Shown here in pieces: positions 1 through 12,667 of a stretch of 64,000 bases of DNA. The DNA is from Bradysia coprophila. Its lineage: Eukaryota > Arthropoda > Insecta > Diptera > Sciaridae. Location of the stretch: assembly GCF_014529535.1 (NCBI RefSeq), contig NW_023503555.1:8665404-8729403 (forward strand), read 5' to 3'. Both the position numbers and the translations under genes were made by a program. How positions within the stretch are numbered: position 1 is the first letter of the stretch; each line of letters opens with the position of its first letter. Below the pieces are notes generated by a model. The model worked only from the letters and a program-made list of their open reading frames with translations, searched no databases and was not told the origin of the DNA.

Positions 1-399
1 TTTCCCAGAAAAAGTTCCTGCTAAGACTCGGATCAAAAGAAGTAAAAGATACAGTAAGATATGGCGAGGTGTTCATGCAAGTTCATGCAAAAAGCGTACG
101 GATAATGCCGGATGCGGATTTGATCAATGATCTCACAAATTGATTGTTCCGAGCAACTCCAAAAATTAAGAATGGGACAATGAACAATATCGAAAGCATT
201 CCTTAAATCGAGAAGAGACTTAGCTGGGATACGACCAGCAGTCACATATTGTAGTGATACTGACGAAAGCAAATAAAATGCCGGACGATCAATTTTCAAA
301 AATTTAGCCTTTGTGGCACGTCAGAATTTCCAACAAATTCTATGCTAAGTTAATCTTCCTAGGTAACGTTCACAGCCGATACGGTTAGTCTAGGATCTC
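1..399. other. No gene seen
   Basis: AT-rich sequence at the left edge, downstream of the 3' end of the minus-strand GRAM gene. The open frames here are short and match no family I recognise. It could be 3' flanking or UTR sequence. Confidence 0.4.
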
Positions 400-690
400 T
401 TGGTCTATGAGAATGTCTATCAAAGTCACGTATCAGGGGTTCTCTGGAGGTCACAGATGTCCTCTGTAGGTTACATATCAGATGCAGATGTCCTCTGGAG
501 GTCAAAGATTCCACCTGGAGGCAACCGATCAACTATTCTCTAAGGGCCAAAAATCAGATATCCTCTGATCAGATGCCATCTAGATGTCAAAGAATTCCAA
601 TGACATCGATCAAATATCATTTGAATGTCAAAGATCAGACATCCTCTGGAGGTCAAAGATCAAATCCAATTTTTTTGACACAATCATCAA
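400..690. repeat. Degenerate ~25-bp tandem repeat
   Basis: A motif close to GATGTCCTCTGGAGGTCAAA recurs about eight to ten times with substitutions and small indels, for example near 450, 490, 550 and 635. It looks like an old, decaying minisatellite just past the 3' end of the GRAM-domain gene. A forward open frame across it (584-982) is a by-product of the repeat and of the antisense exon. Confidence 0.6.
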
Positions 691-759
691 TGGAACGTTC
701 ATAAAATCAGTGCAATGTTTCGACGACAAACAAACAAATCAAGAACGTCAAAGCAAAAC

Positions 760-3700
760 TCACTTCAATTTCGAAAAGTCCGGAAATTCCTCGTCGCCAT
801 TCGCTCGTTTTCCCTCCAGCGTCCACAACTTAAAAAATAATATCACGTTCAGCACAATCAGTGTGATCAGTAAAAATGCGACGAATAATTGGAACGATTC
901 GCATCGATTTCTGGGCACATGCTGTCGCTTAGTAACTAATGGCTGCGATCGGGTTAACCGAGGCGTTTGCGGTTGCTTTTGACTGTTCGGCTCCTCTGGC
1001 GGTCGTTGCAGTGAAACTATGCCTACGAGACAGATGATAATTAAAAAAACCGGCGCACCGTTTAATGCGATGATGGAATGGGACACGGTTGTTACCTCGT
1101 CGTGGACGACGACCTTTCGCTTTGGCTGGCGGAATGCAATATTCACTTTGTAACGCTCTCAATAGAGCTGTGTAAAAATCTTCTAATCCAGCCCACGTAT
1201 TCTTCTCGATAAATCCTTTGACCACACCCCAAACGGATTTCTTATACTTAACTTGTGCATGCACCGAAAACATCGTGTGATCATCAACTGTCCTAAACGA
1301 TCGAAACCCCCCAACAAAAAGCCATTAGCGTTGAATTAGCACTGCCACATCCGTAGGACGAATTGAACTCACCTCACAAGACAGTAGTGCATAAAAACGT
1401 AAAAACTGTCCGCATACGGAATACCCGCATTTGTGGACGTAATGTCTATGGAATACAGTTGACCCGGCTCACTACATTCGCGCATCAGTTGCGATTCGGT
1501 CACATGGGAACACTTCGGGCCGACCGCCTGATGCAGCGCAACGGTTAAATTAACAGTTCTGGTCTTGAGACCGTCCTCATTCAATTCCCAGTCGCGATGA
1601 ACCATGTCCGTTGTCTTGCGATTGTTGTGAAAATCGACCAAAAATTTCGACTTTGAAAACAGCAACGACATTAACGTGTCCACGTTGATCGGCAGAATGG
1701 TGTGCACCAATTGGCGACCTTCGTGCATGGAATTGCATTCGGCGGTGCTGATGAATGGAATATTTTGTCCGTTCTCCGAGTCACTGGAATCGGACATATC
1801 CGTGGGCACTTGGTGCTCAGATATCGGTGGTATTATGTTGCGGGAAGATTTGTTGAGGATTTTACGATGGTTCACTTTCGAATCGTACTTTGGGTTGTCC
1901 ATCGAGGCACGCAGATCAGGCACCGACGAAACAACACTGTCCGAATGCGGTTCCGACTGATCCTTGAAGGGGAAAAGTTACGGAAAATACAGAAATTCCG
2001 CTCATCAATGGACAAAATCACTAGCCAACGAACCTCGGAAACGCTGTCTGTAATCTTGGATTGGCCCGTCTGGGCGATTTCATCATCTCGATTTTCGTAT
2101 GGATCGATGTAGTCTTCATCGTCACTAGTCAATCCGAGTTCGTCACCGTAACAGTTGTGAACCTGTTGTGCGATGGAAATGTTTTTTCGTTTTCGATTCA
2201 TCGATTCATTACACACACACTCACCCATTGCCACATTTCTTGCGGTTGCATCGGCTTATCCATTAGAGCGTTTTGCCACACACGAAACAACATTAGATAG
2301 GCTTTGTCACGCGACGCAAACGATGTGATAAAATACTTTTCATTCGTTGTGCAAATCAGTATCGCATTCGGTATGACTCTGGCCGTTTTCTCTTTGGTAA
2401 TCGCCGTCACGTCTTTCCATTTAATGCTCAGACATGTTTCCCAACGGAATATGTTCGCATAGAAGCACATGTATCGTTGGGACACATACAGTCGTCCATG
2501 TACGAGAATGTCGCGCTGTACGGCACAAGAATAATCTGAAAGTTTGCGGTTTAAAGAAGAGATTATTTGTCAAGCGATTGTGCGATGACTAAAAATGGAA
2601 TTGTAATGCGAGAGGCGTCGACGAATCATTCAATTATCGTAAAAACGTTGCTGATTACGAGCGCTACTGATAAAATCGAATCAATTTTCGATTTTGGATT
2701 TTTTTCGAATTTTATTTGGTTTAGTTTAAAACAGTCGGTCGATTGAAATGGGGACGGTTAACATTGGTGGAAAGGGTTTTCCGTTTAGAGAATTTCACCA
2801 TTGTGACGTCGTTGCCACACAGACTGTGTTGTGTGCAATTAAATTTATTCGCGATTGTTGTGACGCGGTGTCACCTTAACACACCAAGATTGTTCTCTTT
2901 AAATTTCCCAGTATTGGTATTGCTTGCGAAATCGAACTTAATGTGACCGGTTCACAGCATGTAATAACAACACGAAAGGTTAGGCAATGATGTTACTCTA
3001 CTAAAATTGGAGAGGTGAGTTCATTCATTTGAAATCACCCAAACCAACTAAACTCAACAGCTCCCAACAACAAAACGTACGCTCAACGCAGATAAACTGT
3101 TGTTACGTAATGTTTATGCGGCAGTGATACGGAAAATTAAAAAAAAATCACTCACAACACTGGCGATAGTGATACAGTGATAATACTATGGTGTGGTTAC
3201 AACTTAGTCAGGTTGTTGATTCTAGTGAATTTAAGAATTCATCACTTGACAGTTGTTCACTTAAAAGTTACGAATCGTGTGGACCACTCTTAAGGTGACA
3301 GCTGTCAAGTTATGAACTTTTATATTCACGAGAATCGGCGCCCAGATGAAATATTAGGGCGAACAGATTTGAAAATTGAAATCATCTGTTCTCTGTAAAG
3401 TGTTTGTATCAATTGCTGGTATGGACGATGAATGGATTGAAGTAGTAGATGGATTTAGTGTTTTTAGTGATAAAAGGTCTATTGTGCTTCACTTCACGTC
3501 ACGTTCCTAAGACATCTATGGCTCGTCAGATTAGCCTTAGGCCGAGAGCACACTCGAGCAATTGTGCGTTGATGGGATCGACAAATATGCTGCGTTTTCC
3601 ATTGTTTAGCCCGTGGTGAATATCGAACCACATTGGAAAACGCAGCATAATTGTCGATACCATCAACGCAAAATTGCTCCTGTGCTTTCCGCCTAAGGCT

Positions 3701-5449
3701 TAATATTACCCGATTCTGAAAATTCTTCGGCTTTAGTCGAAACGTAACAAAAATCACGCCATAAGTCCGCCATAAAATTAAATATTTTCAACTGACGGTT
3801 TGACAAAATATCGCTGACTTCATATAACAAATGTCAAAAACCGGGCGTCAAAATGTACTGATAAGCGTTATGTTTTGAAATTGAAGGCGCACTTACGGCG
3901 TGAATTGTAGGTTTGAATACCACAAGTTGGGCAAAGTTGATCGAGTTGGTCCGGAGAAATATTCGAATTTTAGAGGGGGTTCTTAGGGCTTCTTGGACAT
4001 CACGATGCGGTTAAGATGAATTTAAGTGAAAAGTTTTGAAGTTGAGACTACTTAACGGTTCTGGCGTTTTTAGGTAAAAAAAAAACTTTTCTTTCGAATA
4101 GTAGGGTGGCGCTACGGGCGCTTTTTAGTGAAAGTGTTCGACGCAAAAATGGCAAGACCTCGTTTCATGCACATCGTGACATATCTACGAACGGAAGTAT
4201 CAACTTAAAATCTTCGTCTCTCGTTTGTCAGTGAATTTGATTCGAGAACTCACCTCCGGCTCGTGTTATGTTGGACACACAAGTAAAAGTTATTGTTTTT
4301 AAACAGAAAATGAAAAGTCTCGTCGATACCATTCAACGAAAAATCGAAATTTTTGAGAAACGGTTGACTGGGTGTTGAGTGAGCCTAGGGGGTCATCGTA
4401 TATTTATCGAGTTATTGATGATATAATGAGTCGGGCGACACTGAAATAAGTGAACGTCATTTGTGGAAAAGGAGCGAGCGTAAATGGAGCTATTCTGCAG
4501 TTGAATGAAAGGTCACTCTTGTATAGATCACTTAACGAGTTGTCACACTTGGTATTTTTATAAGAAAAATCTAACTTTACAAAAACACAAAATTTTCGTC
4601 AAGTTAGATGTTCTTGTAAAGAAAACCAAGTGTCCCAAAAGTTGACAGTACCGTGAAGTACCCTATTGTAAACCACTCATGGAATCTTGACGATTTACTC
4701 AATTTCTGTGTCGTTTACTCCTTCGGATAGAGTCACAGCAGTAGGTGTTCGCACTATGTTCATCAGCACTAGTTTTACGAAACTAGAATAGCCAGAAAAT
4801 CGCAGAACATGCATAGTCGACCCGCCATTTCCCATATAATCAGTGAACTTACCAACAACTAAACGTTCATCGTCTGGCACATCTTTGAACAGTTTCTTGA
4901 AATCCTCGGACCTTGACTTGTAAGACGGATAGAGCACATTGTACCATGATTTCTTCTTTGCTCGTTCTGATACTTTTGACACACTTTTGGGCCGTTCATT
5001 CGTTGAATCATTTTGTGATGCCTTCGACAGGTCATTGTTACTCGCTAAATTTGAACTATCACTCGATTTGCTAATTGAATCCTAAAATGTGAAAATTTGA
5101 TTCGCAGTCAGTTTGACCAATCCACACACGCACCCATTCACACAATACGGATCGGTGGTTGTGTATTTACCTCGGTTGTATCATTTATAATGTTGTAATT
5201 GACCGACAAATGTGTATCGTATTTTGTATGTTCTCGTTTCGCATACGACTGTCTCGGACTGTTTTGTGGACTCTCCGATGGACTTGGCGATCGACGCAAT
5301 GGAATGGGCGATGATTGTAGAACGGTTCCACTTGTGAATGACAATGCTTGGCTTATACTGTTACCGATAGCTTCTTGAGATACACTTAGTATGTCCTCAA
5401 CAGATTTTTTCCTGTATGTCGCCGTGTGGTTGGAAGAGATATTAGACAT
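760..5449 (-). CDS. Aster/GRAMD1-family GRAM and VASt domain sterol-transfer protein
   Basis: Seven coding exons on the minus strand: 5449-5171, 5081-4853, 2535-2225, 2162-2034, 1962-1373, 1292-1096 and 1022-760. All introns are GT-AG and the frame is kept, giving 665 residues. Residues about 144-265 are a GRAM domain (YPSYKSRSEDFKKLF, then RLYVSQRYMCFYANIF). About 398-565 are a VASt domain (ADSFYVFMHYCL, SVWGVVKGFIEKNTW). One C-terminal membrane helix lies at about 622-644 (FQLFVAFLLITLIVLNVILF). The N-terminus is Ser/Pro-rich. This is the Aster layout: ER-anchored proteins that move cholesterol at plasma-membrane contact sites. The start ATG follows AATCAAA, a good insect context, and upstream frames do not stay open into it. 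The 2.3-kb third intron carries two MITEs. Family assignment is firm; exact exon edges are inferred. Confidence 0.88.
3535..3698. mobile_element. MITE family A, copy 1
   Basis: About 164 bp with long imperfect inverted ends. The left end runs CCTTAGGCCGAGAGCACACT and the right end closes GCCTAAGG. The arms share GTTGATGGGATCGACA and its complement. It lies in the third intron of the GRAM gene. A second copy sits at 6977-7134. No coding capacity, as expected of a non-autonomous DNA element. Confidence 0.7.
3754..3903. mobile_element. MITE family B, copy 1
   Basis: A 150-bp element with inverted ends TCACGCCATAAGTCCGCC and GGCGCACTTACGGCGTGA, right beside family A copy 1 in the same intron. 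The interior shares CAACTGACGGTTTGACAAAATA and other stretches with the copy at 40561-40708. Non-coding. Confidence 0.72.
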
Positions 5450-5542
5450 TTTGATTGACGCTGTTGCAACAGCAAAAGTGTTTTGTGTGAATTGCTTTTT
5501 ATTTAAAGAAAAGTGAGAAAAACGAACTCAAAGTGTACTTAC

Positions 5543-5620
5543 AGGACTAACTCATTATCGAGTTGCTCAAGGTCCGGTTCATCACATGCATCTTTATCAT
5601 TTAATTCTTCTTTACTATTC
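5543..5620 (-). other. Possible 5' UTR exon of the GRAM-domain gene
   Basis: A 78-nt block has a good acceptor on its upstream side (TTTTTGTAG) and a strong donor (GTAAGT) on the other. It would splice to an acceptor at 5461, just before the GRAM-gene ATG. One frame encodes an acidic peptide (EELNDKDACDEPDLEQL), but joining that frame to the next exon gives an immediate stop, and the frame matching the ATG has a stop inside this exon. I therefore read it as non-coding leader, if it is an exon at all. Confidence 0.35.
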
Positions 5621-5959
5621 CTACAAAAATTGGCAAAAAAAAAAATAATAATTTGTACCGAAACGATTGGACAAGAAAGCAATAAACAATAATGAAATTG
5701 TGTCGTGTGTCGCATGCAATCAATTACCTGCAGAGCAATTATCGGGGTGCTTAGGAGTAGTCCCTGTCTGTTTTTAAGAGTATTAAAAAAAGGAATTGTT
5801 CCGTCCAAATGATCCAAGGGCTTAGGTCTATTTAATTCCTACGATCGGGTCCGCGCTGGTAATGAGGGCCTTTTTACAAATATTTGTTTTGCTCGAAGTG
5901 CTTTTTTGAGCCAGTGCAGCCCACAAAACGAATATAATGACCAGACTGTTCTTATTTTT

Positions 5960-6020
5960 GTGAAATTGAATTTTTAGGAAATTTCGGTTGAAATTCATGG
6001 AAATTCTCGAATTTTTGAAA
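5960..6020. repeat. Short AT-rich degenerate repeat
   Basis: A run of AAATTTCGG, AAATTCTCG and AAATTTTTG variants. The same word style recurs near 50175-50235 and 53915-54030, which suggests decayed simple-sequence DNA. Confidence 0.3.
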
Positions 6021-6039
6021 ATTCCCGATATTCCTATTA

Positions 6040-6130
6040 CCGTGGCGCAAGTGATAGCACTCGGGATCGATAAACTGAAGAGCACCCAAAGACAGCAGGT
6101 TCGACTCCCGGAAAAAGTGGTGCAAAAGGG
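6040..6130 (+). repeat. tRNA-like Pol III promoter, possible SINE fragment
   Basis: TGGCGCAAGTGATAG at 6043-6057 fits an A box, and GGTTCGACTCC at 6098-6108 matches the B-box consensus GGTTCGANTCC exactly, 55 bp downstream. The expected T-arm stem does not pair well and no clean acceptor stem forms. I therefore call it tRNA-derived (SINE-like or a dead tRNA) rather than a working tRNA gene. Confidence 0.4.
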
Positions 6131-6291
6131 TTGTTCAACCACTTCCACCAGTCAATATTGTACATTCAGCCTCAAAGACTTCACAAACGTTTCCTTATCG
6201 AAAAATCGTTCGTACTTTAGCACTAACATTCTGGAAAATTCTCAGAAATAAATCCTGAACTGACATGACTGGTCCAGAACCACATTTCATG

Positions 6292-6521
6292 CAGTTAGAG
6301 GCAGTGAAATTTCAGCATGAATTTGCTTCAGCTGTTTTTCAGCTGACCCAGACAAACAATCAACACTGTTTGCACGTCTTTATACGGTTTTACCACTGCC
6401 ATGCGCGTACGTGCAGCAGATTCAACCGTATAAACAAGAATAAACAGTTTTGATTGCATATGTGAATCAGCTGAAAAACAGCTGACGCTAATTTATACTG
6501 AAATTTCACTGCCTTTGACTG
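6292..6521. mobile_element. MITE family C, copy 1
   Basis: About 230 bp with inverted ends CAGTTAGAGGCAGTGAAATT and its near-complement closing at GCCTTTGACTG. Sub-terminal parts repeat CAGCTGAAAAACAGCTG in both orientations. Related copies are at 50240-50416 and 52023-52130 (left half), with a scrap near 12668-12696. Confidence 0.7.
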
Positions 6522-6976
6522 TATCGAAAAAGGTGGAAAAAAATCAAAGTTTTAATTGGAGAGTGAGCTGAGTTAGTTCCTAATGTATTAGTAGCTGGGC
6601 AATAAAAGGTATCAAGGAATCTCGCGTGGTAGTGTGCACGAATTTTCGAACTCGATCTAGACAGTGTTTACAGAGAAAGTGAAAATTGGAAATGGGTCCG
6701 AGCTCGATTTAGGGTGTTTTGACGTAAGTGGTACCCGAAAAATGGCTCTAGATCGAGTTTTCAATTTTCACTTTCTCTGCAGATCTAAATCAGAGGGCGG
6801 GAGAGCAGCCCATCAGAATTAGTGAATTTCATAAAAAATTTCATCTTAAGTTCGTTGTACGATTGGTGTGGTGAATTTCATCCTTAAAAGTCTGATATAT
6901 TTCACCTCTTGGATATAAAATGTGTGTTCGGACTAGCTTCATTATCCCAAAGACATTGACTTTCGAATTAAATAGA

Positions 6977-7134
6977 CTTAGGTCGAGAACAAACTCGAGC
7001 AATTATGAATCTGATGGGATCAACAATTATGCTGCCTCTTCTATTGTTAAGCCTGTGGTGAATAACTGATTACAATGGAAAACGCGGCATGATTGTCGAT
7101 CCCATCAGACTCAAAATTGCTCGATTTCAGCTTA
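6977..7134. mobile_element. MITE family A, copy 2
   Basis: Second copy of the 3535-3698 element, about 158 bp. It shares CTTAGGTCGAGAAC, ACTCGAGCAATTATG, TGATGGGATC and AATGGAAAACGCGGCAT, with point differences throughout. It is intergenic, between the GRAM gene and fizzy. Confidence 0.68.
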
Positions 7135-7139
7135 ATGTT

Positions 7140-9300
7140 GATGACAAAAAATAGCAAAATCAACGACAAGGTAGCGCCCACTCGTCTGCTTCAGTGAACT
7201 TTTCTCGCTGTTTTAGCTATCGTTTTTCATGAATTTTATGGAAGTTTAAGTAAAGTGGGCGTATCAAAACGTTCGAGTAAGAAATTACTGTGCTTTGAGG
7301 CCCTGCTTGACACCCAAAGGCGGTTCTGACGAGCGAGTTTAGGTCACCATTTTAACTTTAATATTCCGTTCTGGTGTCGTTCGGCTCCAAGACACGGGAT
7401 TCGCCTGATCCGCTCATTTTGTGAATTTTGACCTGTTGTGCTTTGATTTTAATTAAAACTCTTTTTTTTTGGACTTGGAGATCTTAGGTTCAACCTGAAA
7501 TAAATCTGAGATCTATCACTAGATAGTTTGCTAGATGAAGGTCAGGTTCAGCTTCCCCTGAAAAATTCCACCATAAGTTGTAAGCTGAAACTTTGAGAAT
7601 TTGATTCAATAAACATTTTTCAACCCTTTGTGTGGCCTTGACGCCTTCATTTTCGTGACCAATTTGGTCTATTTACTTTGCCAACTGAGCTAAAACAAAA
7701 TTTGTTGTCCAACGTTGGTCTTACATAGGTTATCTTTACCGTGCTTTGTAACATGGGGATGAGGAAGTCTTGTGAGTCCCATAGAGTGTGTGTTGTTTGT
7801 ATGGAGGTTATTTAGACATTACCATACCAACTAAGGTACTACTACTACCTGAGTGATCTCATTGTAAAACGTCTCTTCTGAACTTGTTAACAATTGTTCC
7901 TTATGCAATGTCAATGGCTCTAACGGGTATATACACTTGTCACAATCAAATCGGGTTTTGTTAGCAATTTTTAGCTTTCCAATACAAGTGGTGGTGCACG
8001 AACGATTTTATATAACATTTGCGTTAAGTGCAAAAATTTCACTTGCTTATGAGCCCAAGGTATATCGAAATACACTGAACTGTACTGTGTTGTAGCTGTA
8101 GTTCACTATCGAAAATTTATAATTTTGCAACGTCGAATTGGACACGCTATTTAGACACATTTGCATATATTCATGACGGAAACACACTGACAAATTGCAG
8201 GCAGCCTGAAATTGATAGCAAATGGGCAAATGGGATAGCAAATATTTGCCGATTGTCGTTTCAGTTGGGGAGTTTATCTCTAAAAGACTCAGCCGAGTGA
8301 ATATTTCGTTCTGAAATCACTAACGCAATTCGAATGATTTATTCGTATCAATGTTTGAGAAGATAACCGGAGCCAGTGTGTTTGGATACGTAAAGTCAAT
8401 ATGATGAAAAATTATAAAATACGAAAACACAAGTGAAAAAAGCTCTACTCACGAACAGCACGCTAACCAAAATCAACGAAACGATGATCTATATCCAACA
8501 ATTTGTTTTGTTTACACTAAAAATTAGGAACAATCGAAAAAACCAATTTTTATCTACAACACACCATTCACACCAATTTACTCATTCTAATTTCAAAAAT
8601 CAATTAATTTGATTCACAGATCATGTGAATCGCACACAAAAGTCGTTCGTTGTAATTATACTATGCAAACTGGTCGGTGCAATTTACTATTAAATTATAA
8701 TTTTACTCTCGAAACCAGTTCAATGCCGACGATAAACAATCAATTCTAGATGTGAAAACGTTTGTTGCATCAAACCAAAATTCGTCTCTTTTTTTTTAAC
8801 TAGAAAGTGCACACACAATATACCATTCACGAACTGAGAACAACTTACATTGAGGAATTCTTTTGTTTATTTTGTCCAAAGCTCATGACCCATTCAAACC
8901 ACAATGTATCAGATCAGAATTTTATTGCTAATTTTGTGCTCAAAGACCGGAGACAGCATCTTAATTATCGATGTGAGACTAATTTCTTCGACCAGCTAAT
9001 CCAGCCTTTCAAGCAAAAATTGAAATTCACTTTTGTCAAAATGAAATTGTGACTTTGACACTTTTCACGACAATAATGAGAAATTGATTTTCAAATTGAC
9101 ATTCCACACTTGGCAGTATGGATCAATCTGCTCCCGCCTAAAATTTCGAAAAAAAACAAATTGTGAACAGAAGACTTTGAGTTTCGATGTAAAGTTTTCC
9201 CTGTACAGAAATTTCATTGCCGCCAGCTTGCTACCCTCTCTGCTCGAGCCTTTCGAAGTATAGTTGCAAAACTCTTTCTTTTTGTCAAAATTGAAATTGA
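7140..9300. other. Intergenic, no gene seen
   Basis: AT-rich DNA between the GRAM gene and fizzy. Open frames (for example 8807-9052) are short and resemble no family I know. One AGGTTCAACCTGAAAT word near 7489 resembles the cluster at 49200-49390. Confidence 0.4.
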
Positions 9301-9617
9301 ACACACAAATCTATCACTATGGGAGTCCGTTACATCACAATGCGTTACCTTCGTCTTATCGCTGAATTCGTCAAAAGAAAAATTTGTTGGGACGTTTTCG
9401 CCAAGAATTCATATCCCAGGCGGAACGTATTGACTGAAAATTCGCTGAGTTTTTACAAAAATCCAATCGGTACGTCATTTACAACCGTCGTTTTGTTCCT
9501 CAGTCCGATTCCTTTTATTTCTTAGAAATCTTTGTCTGGTTGTGATTGTAACTATTGTTATCGTTTGTCTGTTGTTTCATTTTTTTTTTATGTGTTTCCT
9601 TTGACAATCAACTGACT

Positions 9618-11719
9618 ATGTCACAATTTAATTACTTAAACGAAGTGAATAGTATTTTCAAAATGGATGGGGATCTGACCGTAGGATGCCCGGCACCCAG
9701 ATGGCAAAAGAAAATGGAAAGTTCCAATGCGTCGATGTTGAGTTCGAGCATGAACATAAATTCATCTAAATTGTCCATGTCGTACAATAACAGCTATACG
9801 ACAATGGCTGCACTTTCCGGAAAGACTCCGCAAAAATCGGGAAAGTCTCCAGGTAGAAAAAAAAAACACTTCGGCCGCAACCTTTCGATCATTTTAATTG
9901 ATTTGTAAAAAAATATTTAGGCCGAAAGACTACACCAAACGCGGCAAAAACACCGTCGGGAGGCGACCGCTTTATTCCGAACCGATCAACCACTAATTTC
10001 GACCTTGGCCACTACAAGGTAAGGCGATATATGTTCGAGCAGTTTTGTGTCTCGACCGTTTGGATTTTTTTTTTTGATTTGTTGTACTCAGGCCCTATTC
10101 GAATGTTGTTTTGTTTAGGCCCAAATTTCAGTGATGATTTTTGCCATAAATTTTGAGCGTAGGTAAACGTCAGATTTTTTATGTTTTTTGAGCTTAGTCA
10201 CTGTGCAATCGTTTTGTTGTTTGAGGCTGATATGTACCGTGTTTTCACTCTTGAATGAATTTTTTCGCGCAAAAGTCGATAGTATCGAGAAAAAATAATC
10301 GCCCGTCCTGATACGCCAATGAAATGTACGAAAAACTCGAATTTCGTCTTCCAGATCAAAATGGAGCAACTCAACATCAACGACGAAAATAGTTCGAAAG
10401 AGCAGACCAATCAGAGTGATCTACAGAAAATGATCACCGAGAATCTACAGGGCGGTGACATTAAGAGTCGCAAAATATTTTCTTTTCAAGACAAAGCTCC
10501 GGCTGCACCGGAATTTCATCAGAATCCACTACGAGTCGTTTATTCCGTAAAAACACCAATGTCCACGAAAAGTGGCACACGTTTCATTCCGTCCAGTCCG
10601 GATCGCATTTTGGATGCGCCCGACATCATCAACGACTATTGTAAGGAATTTTTCGGCCGAAATGCTTTTCTACGTCGGTTGCTGAATATTTTTCGCTTTC
10701 ATTTTCGCAGACCTAAATCTACTGGATTGGAGCAATGACAATATCGTTACTGTAGCCCTTGGCAACGTCGTCTACTTATGGAATGCAGGCAGCGGAAATA
10801 TCGAGCAATTGCGAACATACGAAGAGAGAGATCATGCGTGTTCGTTGTCATGGGCAAAGGAAGGTGGAGCAATTTTGGCAATCGGTGATAATGAAGGGAA
10901 CGTCGAGCTGTGGGACTGCGAGGCTAAAAAACGGTAAATACACAAAATGAACGATGAATTTCCAATGTTTCACTTATCGAATCTCGTTTCAGTCTCCGCG
11001 TTATGAATGGGCATGAGGCTCGTGTCGGTGCGCTTGCATGGAATTCGTATATCGTTACGTCTGGTAGTCGAGACTCGAATATCATCCATCATGATGTGCG
11101 GCAACGTGATCATTGTGTCAGCACATTATCCGGTCATACTGAAGAAGTATGCGGATTGAAGTGGTCACCAGACAATAAATATTTGGCCAGCGGTGGCAAC
11201 GACAATTTGGTCAACATCTGGCCGTCCACAACAAGTTCGAATAGTCCAATCGAACCGGTGAAAGTGCTGAATCAGCATCAAGCAGCTGTCCGGGCGTTGG
11301 CCTGGTGCCCATGGCAACCGAACTTATTGGCAACTGGTGGCGGAACAGCCGATCGTTGCATTAAATTTTGGAATGTCAACAACGGAACGGTGGTCAATTC
11401 GGTCGATTCAAAGTCACAGGTGTGTGCGTTGCTGTGGTCCAAGAACTACAAGGAATTGATATCGGCGCATGGATACGCGAACAATCAATTGACAATTTGG
11501 AAGTATCCGTCGATGGTCAAACAGGCCGAACTGACTGGACACACGTCACGCGTTTTACAGATAGCCATGTCACCGGATGGAAGTACCGTAATAAGTGCGG
11601 CTGCCGACGAAACTCTTCGTTTGTGGAACTGTTTCACTCCGGATCCGAATCAAGCAAAAAAGGAAAAGACCTCCACGTGGACCAAGACAACAGTTGGTCT
11701 GAGACAGGGAATACGATAG
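9618..11719 (+). CDS. Fizzy/Cdc20, WD40 activator of the anaphase-promoting complex
   Basis: Five coding exons: 9618-9852, 9921-10018, 10355-10640, 10711-10933 and 10993-11719, giving 522 residues, normal for Cdc20. The N-terminus [20 protein letters not shown] matches insect fizzy. A C-box DRFIP lies at about 94-98. The WD40 propeller starts near 190 ([20 protein letters not shown]) and includes the substrate-groove region. The protein ends in the Ile-Arg tail (RQGIR) that docks on the APC/C. Cdc20 recruits securin and cyclins for ubiquitylation at anaphase and is the target of the spindle checkpoint. The ATG at 9618 is preferred over an upstream in-frame TTG because family similarity begins there. 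All introns are GT-AG and in phase. A poly(A) signal follows at 11865. Confidence 0.95.
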
Positions 11720-11864
11720 TGTGAGACTGATCTGTCCTTTGAATCATTTTGACTGAATTTTTAAATTTAATTCTCGTATTTAATTTGTAACAGTTTTATG
11801 TTTGAATCGCATGAATCGTGGAGTCTCACAAAATATTTTTGCCATGTTTTTTTAATTGCAATTG

Positions 11865-11870
11865 AATAAA
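11865..11870 (+). terminator. Poly(A) signal of fizzy
   Basis: AATAAA about 145 nt after the fizzy stop codon, followed by T/A-rich sequence. A 3' UTR of this length is ordinary for a dipteran gene. Confidence 0.6.
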
Positions 11871-12026
11871 TACAAACATCGTTCATCATCATCGACGACT
11901 CACACTATTTTCTTTCCATCGAATTTCCCTCGACTTCTGTATATTCCAATCCTTCAGGAAGCTTCAGGTTCGAAACCTATTCCATAGATTACTCTTCAGG
12001 ACACAAAAAAAAAAATCTGCAACGAC

Positions 12027-12626
12027 GTATGTATGTACATAGTGTACGAGATGTACATAGTGTACGAGATGTACATAGTGTACGAGATGTACATAGTGTA
12101 CGAGATGTACATAGTGTACGAGATGTACATAGTGTACGAGATGTACATAGTGTACGAGATGTACATAGTGTACGAAATGTACATAGTGTACGAAATGTAC
12201 ATAGTGTACGAAATGTACATAGTGTACGAAATGTACATAGTGTACGAGATGTACATAGTGTACGAGATGTACATAGTGTACGAGATGTACATAATGTACG
12301 AGATGTACATAGTGTACGAGATGTACATAGTGTACGAGATGTACATAGTGTACGAGATGTACATAGTGTACGAGATGTACATAGTGTACGAGATGTACAT
12401 AGTGTACGAGATGTACATAGTGTACGAGATGTACATAGTGTACGAGATGTACATAGTGTACGAGATGTACATAGTGTACGAGATGTACATAGTGTACGAG
12501 ATGTACATAGTGTACGAGATGTACATAGTGTACGAGATGTACATAGTGTACGAGATGTATATAGTGTACGAAATGTACATAGTGTACGAAATGTACATAG
12601 TGTACGAGATGTACTTAGTGTACTAC
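12027..12626. repeat. 18-bp minisatellite, about 33 copies
   Basis: Tandem copies of GTACATAGTGTACGAGAT. Most units are identical. Two clusters carry GAAAT instead of GAGAT (four units near 12170-12240 and two near 12570-12595), and single changes occur near 12293 and 12557. The clustering of variants suggests blocks were copied together. The 18-bp length and lack of stops leave several frames open on both strands; none looks like a gene. It begins about 160 bp past the fizzy poly(A) signal. Confidence 0.95.
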
Positions 12627-12667
12627 ATGTGTACATAGTTCACACATCATAGACAAACTAGAGTTGT

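Noticed and set aside
11989..12652. Long overlapping open frames on both strands encoding repeated MYIVYE, DVHSVR and CTSRTL peptides
   Set aside because: They come from an 18-bp minisatellite whose length is a multiple of three and which lacks stops; there is no start, splice or codon evidence of a gene.
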